Source of the DNA: a virus
Reading direction: 5' to 3' (one strand)
Virus record (IMG/VR): IMGVR_UViG_3300049995_000043
Coordinates: 1-21,248 of that record
Length of the DNA: 21,248 nt
The notes under the pieces were generated by a model. The model saw only the letters and a program-made list of their open reading frames with translations. It ran no database searches and had not been told where the DNA came from. Positions 1 to 6,978 of the stretch are shown here, piece after piece (the first letter of the stretch is position 1; each line of letters opens with the position of its first letter). A program made the position numbers and the translations under genes.

Positions 1-2
1 AG

Positions 3-326
3 AAGATAGTAGATAAGATCGTTGAAAAGACAGTCGAGGTAAACAAACTCACTCCTGAACAGACTGCTGATCTTGCTTTTTTAGCAAAGCAGCGAGCTGA
101 CAAAAGGAATGAGATGATCTTAGGGATTCAGACCAATACCAGTAAAGAACTGTGGCCTGATGATGCACTCAAAATGATGAATGAAGATCTCCTGAAAAGG
201 ATCTTTGATTCTGTTAAGAAAGTGGAAGCTCCGGCAGATTACTCGTTAAATGGTAATTTTGTTGCTGGTGCTGTTACGGAGGAGCCTCTGTATCCTACTG
301 GTGTTGAAATAGAAATTAAAAAGTAA
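3..326 (+). CDS. Prohead protease/scaffold protein, C-terminal fragment (5' end outside the window)
   Basis: The frame is open from base 3 to the TAA at 324-326, giving 107 residues that continue a gene starting upstream; the internal ATG at 114 is not a credible start. The sequence is charged and helical, with a TPEQ turn and then a region around RADKRNEMILGIQ followed by DDALKMMNEDLLKRIF. This resembles the C-terminal tail of Mu-like protease/scaffold fusion proteins, where a residual scaffold segment ends in similar short helices. Its place directly before a decoration protein and the major capsid gene supports a role in procapsid assembly. The catalytic part is not visible, so protease activity is inferred from position and family resemblance; it could be scaffold only. 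Confidence 0.62.
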   Translation, partial: KIVDKIVEKTVEVNKLTPEQTADLAFLAKQRADKRNEMILGIQTNTSKELWPDDALKMMNEDLLKRIFDSVKKVEAPADYSLNGNFVAGAVTEEPLYPTGVEIEIKK

Positions 327-327
327 G

Positions 328-336
328 AAAGGAGGA
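328..336 (+). promoter_or_regulatory. Strong Shine-Dalgarno site of the decoration protein gene
   Basis: AAAGGAGGA lies 7 nt before the ATG at 344, in the 17-nt gap after the preceding stop. It is one of only a few strong SD sequences in the window and fixes the start of the decoration gene. Confidence 0.8.
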
Positions 337-343
337 AATTAAA

Positions 344-844
344 ATGGCATTTAACACTATTGTATTAAAAAATTACTCAGATCATTTTGAGGAATTTAAA
401 GCAAATGCAACCATTACACCTGGTATGTTACTACAGTCTCTGGAATCTAATAATGTTCAGGCACATGCAACGGCTGGAGGAAACTGTTTACCAATAATGT
501 TTGCTTGCGAAGATGGTCTTCAGGGTAAAGAGATACATGACAATTATGTTGCTGGGGATAAGGTAAAAGTTTGGTTACCTCTTCCTGGCGATATTGTCTA
601 TGCAGTCTTAGCTGATGGACAGCATGTTCACAACGGAGATCCACTTGAATCTAATGGTGCTGGATTTTTGCAGGCACATACAGCTGACAAAGAAGCTGAG
701 GGTTCAGGTTATGCAATTTCAGTATATCCCAAACAGATAGTTGGAATTGCTCTTGAAAATAAGAATCTGTCAGGTGAATCAAGTGCTGTTGAAAGTGAAG
801 GAACTCTTGGAACCAATCAGAGGATTCAGGTAAGAATTGTTTAA
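344..844 (+). CDS. Capsid decoration (head-stabilising) protein
   Basis: A 166-residue protein that likely binds the outside of the mature capsid and stabilises it. It opens with FNTIVLKNYSDHFEEF and a TPGMLL segment, then HATAGGN, AGDKVKVW, GDIVYAVLADG and LESNGAGFLQAH, in the order seen in phage decorator proteins placed next to capsid genes. The C-terminus (from about residue 140) is rich in Ser, Glu and Gly. No signal peptide or membrane segment is seen. It sits between the protease/scaffold and major capsid genes with a strong SD, as expected for a high-copy virion protein. Being surface-exposed, it is one plausible acceptor for the glycans made by the downstream cassette; that is inference. 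Confidence 0.82.
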   Translation: MAFNTIVLKNYSDHFEEFKANATITPGMLLQSLESNNVQAHATAGGNCLPIMFACEDGLQGKEIHDNYVAGDKVKVWLPLPGDIVYAVLADGQHVHNGDPLESNGAGFLQAHTADKEAEGSGYAISVYPKQIVGIALENKNLSGESSAVESEGTLGTNQRIQVRIV

Positions 845-852
845 TCTAAAAG

Positions 853-860
853 AAGGAGGA
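853..860 (+). promoter_or_regulatory. Strong Shine-Dalgarno site of the major capsid gene
   Basis: AAGGAGGA lies 8 nt before the ATG at 869 in a 24-nt gap. It resembles the leader of the decoration gene, including the AAATTAAAATG context at the start codon. Confidence 0.8.
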
Positions 861-868
861 AAATTAAA

Positions 869-1969
869 ATGTTCGAAACAAATGTGGATCTTATAATGAA
901 TGGTCAAGGGAGAGGAGAGGTAGCCAGTCTGCTTGCAAATAGTGGAAGGTTAAACCTTGGAAGCCTGCGCCCCTTCATTGGGAATGATGGAAGGACTTAT
1001 ATTACTGTATATAAAGGAGGGAATCCAAAGATTCCAACCAGTTACATAACACGTCCTATCCAAACCAACGGTACTCTCCGTAGGGATGAGTGGAAACAGT
1101 TGGATGCTGCTCTTGTAGAAGTAGCTCGTAACAGAATTGGTGGCTTTGATGATCTGGCTGCCAATGGGTTAGTTTATAACCTTGGAAATGCTATGGGTAC
1201 GACTATATTGGAATGGCATGACGTGAGTGATGCACTTGAGGCAACTATAACAATGGATGCTATTACTCGTGGAAAAAATGACCGCGTTGTGTTCCATACT
1301 AATTATTTGCCAATACCTATTATACATGTTGATTATGAAATCAACGCAAGAGAATTGGCTGCAAGTCGTAATCTGGGAAATCCATTGGATACTACTATGG
1401 TTGAACGTGCTGGTCGTAGGATAGCGGAAAAATTGGAGAAAATGTTATTTACCAATGATCCGTATTCTTATGGTGACGTAGATGATCGTAATCGGAATAC
1501 AATTTATGGTTATGTTAATTTCCCTGACCGTAATACAGTTAACTTGAGTATCCATTGGGATCACTCTGCTATGACCGCTGCTGGCATTTTACAGGATGTT
1601 TTAGAAATGAAACAGGCTAGTATTAATGCCTTACATTATGGTCCATGGCAGTTGTATATCCCAACGGCTTACGAAACCGTTCTGGATGATGACTATGATA
1701 CTACAACTCCTGGGACTACAATCCGTGAGAGAATTCTCAAGATTGCTGGGATAAAAGGTATCAAAGTTATTGATACACTTCCGGCTGATAATGTACTTTT
1801 GGTACAGTTAACATCTGATGTTGTACGGGTTGTACGTGGTATGGGAATCACTAATGTTGAATGGGGTGTAGAAGGTAACATGCTTACCAAATACAAAGTG
1901 ATGACTATCCAGGTTCCTCAGATCAGAAGTGATCAGAATGGCAAGTGTGGTATTGTTCATCTTGCATAG
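869..1969 (+). CDS. Major capsid protein, encapsulin-like HK97 fold
   Basis: A 366-residue protein that forms the icosahedral shell. The order of segments fits encapsulin-like phage capsid proteins: an N-terminal GQGRGEVASLL region, a RRDEWKQLD segment, a long central helix around ERAGRRIAEKLEKMLF (about 190-205) followed by IYGYVNFPDRN, and a C-terminal part with YIPTAYETVLDDDY and a final beta-rich stretch ending KCGIVHLA. There is no obvious long N-terminal delta domain, consistent with a separate scaffold upstream. A strong SD precedes it and a hairpin/T-tract follows it. The family assignment rests on motif pattern and gene order, without an alignment. Confidence 0.88.
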   Translation: MFETNVDLIMNGQGRGEVASLLANSGRLNLGSLRPFIGNDGRTYITVYKGGNPKIPTSYITRPIQTNGTLRRDEWKQLDAALVEVARNRIGGFDDLAANGLVYNLGNAMGTTILEWHDVSDALEATITMDAITRGKNDRVVFHTNYLPIPIIHVDYEINARELAASRNLGNPLDTTMVERAGRRIAEKLEKMLFTNDPYSYGDVDDRNRNTIYGYVNFPDRNTVNLSIHWDHSAMTAAGILQDVLEMKQASINALHYGPWQLYIPTAYETVLDDDYDTTTPGTTIRERILKIAGIKGIKVIDTLPADNVLLVQLTSDVVRVVRGMGITNVEWGVEGNMLTKYKVMTIQVPQIRSDQNGKCGIVHLA

Positions 1970-1977
1970 TAATTAAT

Positions 1978-1998
1978 TGACTAATCAAGTCATTTTTT
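1978..1998 (+). terminator. Hairpin with T6 tract after the major capsid gene
   Basis: TGACT-AATCA-AGTCA forms a 5-bp stem with a 5-nt loop, followed at once by six T. It lies 9 nt after the capsid stop, in one of only two intergenic gaps over 40 bp. A near copy with a compensatory stem change occurs at 13970-13990. The stem is short, so it is probably a leaky intrinsic terminator or an RNA 3'-end/processing signal rather than a full stop. Confidence 0.62.
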
Positions 1999-2011
1999 AA
2001 AACATAAAATT

Positions 2012-2371
2012 ATGGAACGTACAAAAAAAGTAGAAATCGTGGAAACATTAGATGATGGATCGATTCGTTGGAAAAAGGTTGGAGGAGGTTCTTTCAAATT
2101 AGGAAATCGACTTATTAAGCCTGGGCAAATATTTATAGCTCGACCAGAGGAAATTCCTTTGGCTTTTAGAGATGTGGTTGTTGCTCAAGATGCAATTCGT
2201 GAGCATACTCCTGAACCTATACCAGTTGTTAAATCAAAATATACAGTAAAACCTCATGGACAATCTAAGACTTGGTTTGATGTTGTAAATAATACTACTG
2301 GTAAAGTTCTCAACGAAAAGGGTATTAAAAAGGATGTTGCCGAACAGTTGAAACAGGATTTGGAGAAATGA
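2012..2371 (+). CDS. Conserved small protein following the capsid gene, function unknown
   Basis: A 119-residue soluble protein. Residues about 15-60 form one compact, probably beta-rich unit (SIRWKKVGGGSF, then IKPGQIF and PEEIPLAFRD). Residues about 76-119 form a second unit (YTVKPHG, WFDVVN, GKVLNEKG) ending in a charged helix. I recognise the first unit only as the kind of small protein that follows capsid genes in some phages and cannot name a function. The start has no SD, only an A/T-rich leader behind the hairpin at 1978-1998. Its stop overlaps the next start as ATGA, so it is translationally tied to the first gene of the glycan cassette. A head-joining or minor head role is possible. 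Confidence 0.6.
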   Translation: MERTKKVEIVETLDDGSIRWKKVGGGSFKLGNRLIKPGQIFIARPEEIPLAFRDVVVAQDAIREHTPEPIPVVKSKYTVKPHGQSKTWFDVVNNTTGKVLNEKGIKKDVAEQLKQDLEK

Positions 2372-3072
2372 TTTGGCAAGTCCCTCGGATGTGGGAAGGA
2401 GGAGATGTTTGGATAATAGGAGGGGGACCATCAATATCAAAGCAGTTTGGTATTCCGGATGAAGTTATACAGAGTGTATTGCAAGGGACTTCTCCTCTAA
2501 GTGTTTATTCCACTTATATGTCCTCAATACATGACAAGCATGTAATTGGTATTAATGTGGCCTATATGCTTGGTGACTGGGTGGATATAATATTCTTCGG
2601 GGATACAGGATTCTTTCTTCAACATCAAAAGGGATTAGCCAATTTTCCAAATTTAAGGGTTTCAAGTACACCACATACTGATAATATAGAATGGATTAAG
2701 TATGTGGCTAAAGATAGTACTCATTCTCGTGGGATCAGTCCTAATCCGAAGATGATTAGTTGGAATGGAAATAGTGGGGCTGCGGCAATAAGTTTAGCGG
2801 TACATACGGGAGCAAAGAGGATTGTACTATTAGGATTTGATATGAAACTAAATGGTAACAATGATCAACATTGGCATAATATTTATGGTAAGGCACATTT
2901 GGATGAAACAAAGATGCGAAAACTCCCATTTGATAGACATCTTAGAGGTTTTCCTGTTATAGCTCAGGATGCAAAACAAATGGGAGTTGAAATATTGAAT
3001 GCTAATCCAGATAGTGCCATAAATGATTTTCCAAAATTTTCAGTTAAAGAGTTGTTGATGAACAGTAGTTAA
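2368..3072 (+). CDS. MptE/DUF115-like Rossmann protein, possible glycosyltransferase
   Basis: A 234-residue protein and the first gene of the cassette. It has an N-terminal nucleotide-binding type loop GGGPS at residues 18-22. A second core motif runs from NSGAAA (135-140) to VLLGFDM (153-159), followed by HWH at 168-170. This arrangement is shared by DUF115/MptE-like proteins and resembles the GT42 sialyltransferase fold, where GxGPS and a later SG...A...G..I.L.GxD segment bind the donor. Relatives act on nucleotide-linked substrates, including flagellin-modifying Maf proteins. The neighbours suggest sugar transfer, but the exact reaction is not readable. It overlaps the previous gene by ATGA, with GGAG a few bases upstream, and ends one base before the next ATG. 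Confidence 0.65.
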   Translation: MIWQVPRMWEGGDVWIIGGGPSISKQFGIPDEVIQSVLQGTSPLSVYSTYMSSIHDKHVIGINVAYMLGDWVDIIFFGDTGFFLQHQKGLANFPNLRVSSTPHTDNIEWIKYVAKDSTHSRGISPNPKMISWNGNSGAAAISLAVHTGAKRIVLLGFDMKLNGNNDQHWHNIYGKAHLDETKMRKLPFDRHLRGFPVIAQDAKQMGVEILNANPDSAINDFPKFSVKELLMNSS

Positions 3073-3073
3073 G

Positions 3074-3862
3074 ATGAATGTAATAAACCTTTGTGGTGGA
3101 TTAGGAAATCAGTTATTTCAATATGCATTTGGCAGAGCACAGATGGCAACCGGCACTGAGGTTAAATTTGATGCTAGATGGTATAAGAAATTTCATATTC
3201 CATCTAGGTTATATGTATTGGATAAATTTTATGTCGATGTAAAATTAGGTCCATCTCTGTATCAGACAACTATTAAAGAAGGAGAATTTGATGCAACATT
3301 AATTAATGCTCGTGGATTTAATTTCAGAGGATATTGGCAGAATCCTGATTATTTCAAAGCAGTTTTACCGGAATTACGTAAAGAGTTTAGACTGAGAGAA
3401 GAGTTTTATACTGATGGATTTTTGGAGTTGAAGGAAAGGATAAGTAATAATAATTCAGTAGCGATCCATGTCAGACGGGGAGATTATGTAGGTAATAATG
3501 GATGGCGGGTATTGCCAATGGATTATTATTTACATGCATTAAAAATAGTGAAGGGATTGAAACAGGTGGATAAGGTTTACATTTTCAGTGACGATATAGA
3601 ATGGTGTCAGAGGAATTTTGGATGGGCAATTTATGATTGTAAAGGGATTGAAACAGTACATCTGGATGAATGTTTGGACTTTGAGTTAATGAAAGCATGT
3701 AAACATCAGATCATAGCAAATAGTACTTTTAGTTGGTGGGCAGCGGAATTGAATGAGAATCCAAATAAGATAATAATTACACCGGAACAATGGAATGTTA
3801 AAAAGGAACAAGAAGGAAGGTATAATACTTTTCTTTGTCCTGAGGGATGGGTTAAAGTTTAA
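3074..3862 (+). CDS. GT11 family fucosyltransferase (alpha-1,2 type)
   Basis: A 262-residue GT-B enzyme expected to transfer L-fucose from GDP-fucose onto a terminal sugar, usually galactose, in alpha-1,2 linkage. Family motifs are all present: GGLGNQLFQY at 8-17, HVRRGDY at 132-138 (GDP-fucose binding), FSDD at 171-174, a DFELMKACKH segment at 202-211 and ANSTFSWWAA at 215-224. The protein ends shortly after the last motif; its length is slightly below the usual range of about 280-300 residues but no core motif is missing. No membrane anchor is seen, so it should act in the cytosol. GDP-fucose would have to come from the host, since no synthesis gene is nearby. This is the clearest enzyme assignment in the cassette. 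Confidence 0.92.
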   Translation: MNVINLCGGLGNQLFQYAFGRAQMATGTEVKFDARWYKKFHIPSRLYVLDKFYVDVKLGPSLYQTTIKEGEFDATLINARGFNFRGYWQNPDYFKAVLPELRKEFRLREEFYTDGFLELKERISNNNSVAIHVRRGDYVGNNGWRVLPMDYYLHALKIVKGLKQVDKVYIFSDDIEWCQRNFGWAIYDCKGIETVHLDECLDFELMKACKHQIIANSTFSWWAAELNENPNKIIITPEQWNVKKEQEGRYNTFLCPEGWVKV

Positions 3863-3865
3863 AAT

Positions 3866-4603
3866 ATGTATGACATTATAATAACCATAGCGAGAAAGGA
3901 TTTTAACAAACTTCAGTTTGTAGTTAGTTCTATTATTAAAAATGTGCCAGGATTTCATAACATCTATTGCATTTCTAATATATCTATTCCTGACAGATAT
4001 CGAATAGATGGGATTCAATGCTTTATAGATGATGAAGTGATTGATTTTGATTTCTTTAACATACGTATGGTAAATCGAAGAGGTTGGTATAGACAACAGT
4101 TTATAAAACTTTTTCAAGGAATAACTGCTGATAATTATCTTGTAATAGATGGAGATGTATATATAAACAAACCTATGGAAATTAATACAGCACATCCTTA
4201 CTTTCTTTTGGGACGTGATCAACATCATTTACCATATTTTCAATTTATGAAGGATGTCTTTAATTTAGATCAGATGTATCCTCATTCATTTATAAGTGAA
4301 ATGATGTTTTTTAAACGGGGAATGATTGGGTTTATGCTTGATGAATTGAAGGTAGACAAATACCAATTTTTCAATATCTGTGCAAAGGAAATAAACAAAT
4401 TGAATGATCCATCTGGATTTTCTGAATATGAATTGTATGGTAACTATGTAACGAAGAATTGGCCTGATTTGTATCAGTACAAACAGTTAAAAACGATACC
4501 TACAGCTAAGAAACGAGAATGGACAGATGATGAAATAAGAGAACATATCCGTTTTTATTCCAGAGGAAATTATGATTTACTAACAATGCATTCATGGATA
4601 TAG
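3866..4603 (+). CDS. DUF6492-type glycosyltransferase
   Basis: A 245-residue protein with a GT-A-like plan. The N-terminal beta strand is YDIIITIARKD; GWYRQQFIKL at 73-82 is followed by the probable metal/nucleotide-binding DGD at 95-97 in YLVIDGDVYI. Later come HSFISEMMFF (140-149) and FSEYELYGNYV (185-195), all in the order typical of DUF6492 glycosyltransferases. Donor and acceptor are unknown. It starts 3 nt after the fucosyltransferase stop without an SD and overlaps the next gene by 10 nt, so expression is coupled. No signal peptide or membrane helix is visible. Confidence 0.75.
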   Translation: MYDIIITIARKDFNKLQFVVSSIIKNVPGFHNIYCISNISIPDRYRIDGIQCFIDDEVIDFDFFNIRMVNRRGWYRQQFIKLFQGITADNYLVIDGDVYINKPMEINTAHPYFLLGRDQHHLPYFQFMKDVFNLDQMYPHSFISEMMFFKRGMIGFMLDELKVDKYQFFNICAKEINKLNDPSGFSEYELYGNYVTKNWPDLYQYKQLKTIPTAKKREWTDDEIREHIRFYSRGNYDLLTMHSWI

Positions 4604-5478
4604 TAATGTTTCATAGTGGGGATGTATTTCCAGTATTCTTGGAAGATAATTTTAAGCAGTTAAGATTATTTAATCCAGACATAACTGTTTATTTTTTAAC
4701 GGATAAACAATGGTTGGGTGAAGAAATATTTAAAACATATAATATAATTCCTATAAATAAAGATGATTATTATTCACGTAAGATAGATAGTTTCCAAGTT
4801 TATTATGGATATGCTGATAAATCTAAAGACAATCAATTTTGGGTAGTAACTTCGTTACGTTTGATATATATTGAGAATTTTATGAAGTCTAATAAAATGA
4901 GGGATGTATATCATTTTGAAAATGATGTTTTATTGTACACTGATATTAAGGAACTACATAGTAAGTTTATTAAATTATATCCCCATTTGGCAATAACAGT
5001 TGGTGGTCCAGATAAATGTATAACGGGATTTATGTTTATTAAAAGCCATTTGGAACTTGAAGTAATGACTCAATTTTTCTTAGATGCTTTAATGAGACTT
5101 GGGAAAAGGAGAATTGTTGAAAGATATGGGATGGATATGGTTAATGAGATGACTATGATTAGGGCATATAGTAAGGATTATCCAGATAGAATACAATTTC
5201 TTCCAATATTACCGTTTGGTGAGTTCTCAATGAATTTCAATGAGTTTAATTCAATATTTGATCCAGCAAGTTGGGGACAATTCATTGGAGGTAATATACA
5301 AGAGAAAAAACCAGGATTGAAACCCGAGGATCATTACATAGGACAATTACTTAGGAGACATCCAGAATATACTGTGATTTGGAAACAAGGAATACCTTAT
5401 TTCAAATATGATGGACAGGAAGTGAAGATAAATAATTTACATATTCATTCGAAGAATTTACATTCATATATAAGTTAA
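4594..5478 (+). CDS. Probable GT-A fold glycosyltransferase, family not recognised
   Basis: A 294-residue soluble protein. It opens with a short strand (MDIVMFHSGD), and residues 20-45 look like the sugar-nucleotide binding region (LFNPDITVYFLTD). A segment FWVVTSLRLIYIENFM (82-97) leads into HFENDVLLY, where END at 109-111 is placed like the DxD motif of GT-A enzymes. A GGP turn and ITGFMFIKS follow, as in enzymes that recognise acceptor loops. It ends NNLHIHSKNLH, a pattern similar to the closing HIHSK strand of some phage and capsule glycosyltransferases. Donor, linkage and family cannot be named. It starts inside the previous gene and its stop shares a base with the next start (TAATG). 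Confidence 0.6.
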   Translation: MDIVMFHSGDVFPVFLEDNFKQLRLFNPDITVYFLTDKQWLGEEIFKTYNIIPINKDDYYSRKIDSFQVYYGYADKSKDNQFWVVTSLRLIYIENFMKSNKMRDVYHFENDVLLYTDIKELHSKFIKLYPHLAITVGGPDKCITGFMFIKSHLELEVMTQFFLDALMRLGKRRIVERYGMDMVNEMTMIRAYSKDYPDRIQFLPILPFGEFSMNFNEFNSIFDPASWGQFIGGNIQEKKPGLKPEDHYIGQLLRRHPEYTVIWKQGIPYFKYDGQEVKINNLHIHSKNLHSYIS

Positions 5479-6299
5479 TGACAAAAGAGGAATTTATATC
5501 AGGTGACAAGTTTTGGAAGATTGCAGATTTTATTTATTCGGCTGATGCCAAAGAGGATTGCAATAGACTTCCTAATACTTTTGAAACCTGTTGTTTAAAA
5601 TCTGTTAGTATAGTTTATACTCACACAATGTATGTAAAACAGTTGTTTGATATTATAAGACCTTTAAATAAGAAGTTTATTATAATTACTCATAACTGTG
5701 ATATTAACGTAGATAATTCTTTTATTGTACCTGATAATGTGATACATTGGTTTGCGCAGAATGTAAATGTAGTAGATCCAAGAATAGAATCTATTCCAAT
5801 AGGATTGGAAAATGATCGTTGGTATCCTGCGTTGCATAAGAAGGATAAGATGATAATAAAATTAATGCAACCACGATCTTATCGGAATCTTGTTTACATG
5901 AATTATGCGGTAAATACTAACCTTACTGAACGTATTAGGCCTTATCAGTTATTGGAAAACAAAGCATGGGTAACAACTGAACGAGGAGTTAATGGATATG
6001 AATTTGATAATTATATTGATAATATTTATAGGCATAAGTATGTGATTTGTCCACAGGGTAACGGGATGGATACACATAGGATATGGGAAGCACTTTATAT
6101 GGGGTCAGTTCCGATAGTAAAACAGGATACTAATAATTGGTTTTATAATGATATGCCTATATTGTATGTCCACAAATGGGAAGAGGTAAATAGGGAAATG
6201 TTGGAAGAGATGTGGGATACATACCATTTAGGAGAATGGAACAATAAGAAATTAATTTTTAGTTATTGGAAAAATAGGATAATAAATTATGACAAGTAA
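5478..6299 (+). CDS. Exostosin-like glycosyltransferase (GT47-type)
   Basis: A 273-residue protein. The key region is YVICPQGNGMDTHRIWEALY (188-207) followed by MGSVPIV (208-214), closely resembling the exostosin motif in which a short loop and a conserved acidic residue bind the UDP moiety. IPIGLEND at 106-113 precedes it. The N-terminal half is a Rossmann-like region (SIVYTHTMY, KFIIITHNC). Exostosins in animals extend glycosaminoglycans and plant GT47 enzymes build cell-wall glycans; bacterial and phage members are mostly untested, so donor and linkage are unknown. It is coupled by TAATG to the previous gene and overlaps the next by 11 nt. No signal anchor is seen, unlike the eukaryotic enzymes. 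Confidence 0.75.
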   Translation: MTKEEFISGDKFWKIADFIYSADAKEDCNRLPNTFETCCLKSVSIVYTHTMYVKQLFDIIRPLNKKFIIITHNCDINVDNSFIVPDNVIHWFAQNVNVVDPRIESIPIGLENDRWYPALHKKDKMIIKLMQPRSYRNLVYMNYAVNTNLTERIRPYQLLENKAWVTTERGVNGYEFDNYIDNIYRHKYVICPQGNGMDTHRIWEALYMGSVPIVKQDTNNWFYNDMPILYVHKWEEVNREMLEEMWDTYHLGEWNNKKLIFSYWKNRIINYDK

Positions 6300-6978
6300 G
6301 GAATTATGTGATCATGTTCAACAATGTATTGTTGAAGCAGGTAATAAAAAATCTAAATTGCCATCAGAAGGTTTTCCATTAGAGGGGATGACTGTTTTAA
6401 ATAATTGTCATTTGTTAAATAATATATGTAATTGTAAAGATGTTAATTATTTGGAAATTGGACTTTTCAAAGGTACTTCTTTCATATCTTCTTTATTTCA
6501 TAATAAAATAAATTCGGCTTATGTTTGTGATAATTGGAGTGAGGAATTGAGAGGTTTGAGAGGAATAATGAAAAGACATTATAAACAAATAGGAGAATCT
6601 AATTTCTTACGTAATTGTGCTCATTATAATATTACAGGTTTTACTCTTTTTTCAAGAGATTCATTTACAATACCATTAAATGAGATTAAACATAAAATAA
6701 ATGTCTATTTTTATGATGGTGATCATCCTATGGAATCCTCTCGTAAATCTTTAACTTACTTTTATCCTGTTTTGGATGATACTTTTATATTTATAGTAGA
6801 TGATTGGAAATGGGATTTTGTTGCAAAGGGTGTAAGACAGGGAATAGAAGAATGTAAGTTTAAAATTGATTATGAACAATATTTGGATTGGGGTAATGGT
6901 TTTACGGTTTTTGTTTTAAATAAAAATGAAATAAATAATGCACGTAAACTCGAAGTTGGTCATTTGGGTAACGAGTGA
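6289..6978 (+). CDS. Class I SAM-dependent methyltransferase (Methyltransf_24-like)
   Basis: A 229-residue Rossmann methyltransferase. SAM-binding motif I is YLEIGLFKGTSF at 54-65. YDGDH at 142-146 and VDDW at 170-173 match the acidic motifs of the Methyltransf_24/sugar O-methyltransferase group, where they bind metal or the substrate hydroxyl. In a glycosyltransferase cassette the likely substrate is a sugar hydroxyl or a side chain on the glycan. It starts 11 nt inside the exostosin-like gene. Its last 41 nt overlap the next gene, so the tail after about residue 212 (NEINNARKL onward) is shared with that start region and may be a recent extension. Low local GC suggests a different history from the head genes. 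Confidence 0.75.
   Translation: MTSKELCDHVQQCIVEAGNKKSKLPSEGFPLEGMTVLNNCHLLNNICNCKDVNYLEIGLFKGTSFISSLFHNKINSAYVCDNWSEELRGLRGIMKRHYKQIGESNFLRNCAHYNITGFTLFSRDSFTIPLNEIKHKINVYFYDGDHPMESSRKSLTYFYPVLDDTFIFIVDDWKWDFVAKGVRQGIEECKFKIDYEQYLDWGNGFTVFVLNKNEINNARKLEVGHLGNE

Noticed and set aside
1970-2011. Bacteroidota-type promoter (TTTG / TAnnTTTG) in the gap after the capsid gene
   Set aside because: No TTTG pair with the right spacing was found here or at 13962-14017; only the hairpins are supported.
3686-4228. A 180-codon open frame on the minus strand
   Set aside because: It lies across two well-supported plus-strand glycosyltransferase genes, has low-complexity Ile/Tyr-rich content and no recognisable motif. 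It is a shadow of AT-rich coding DNA.
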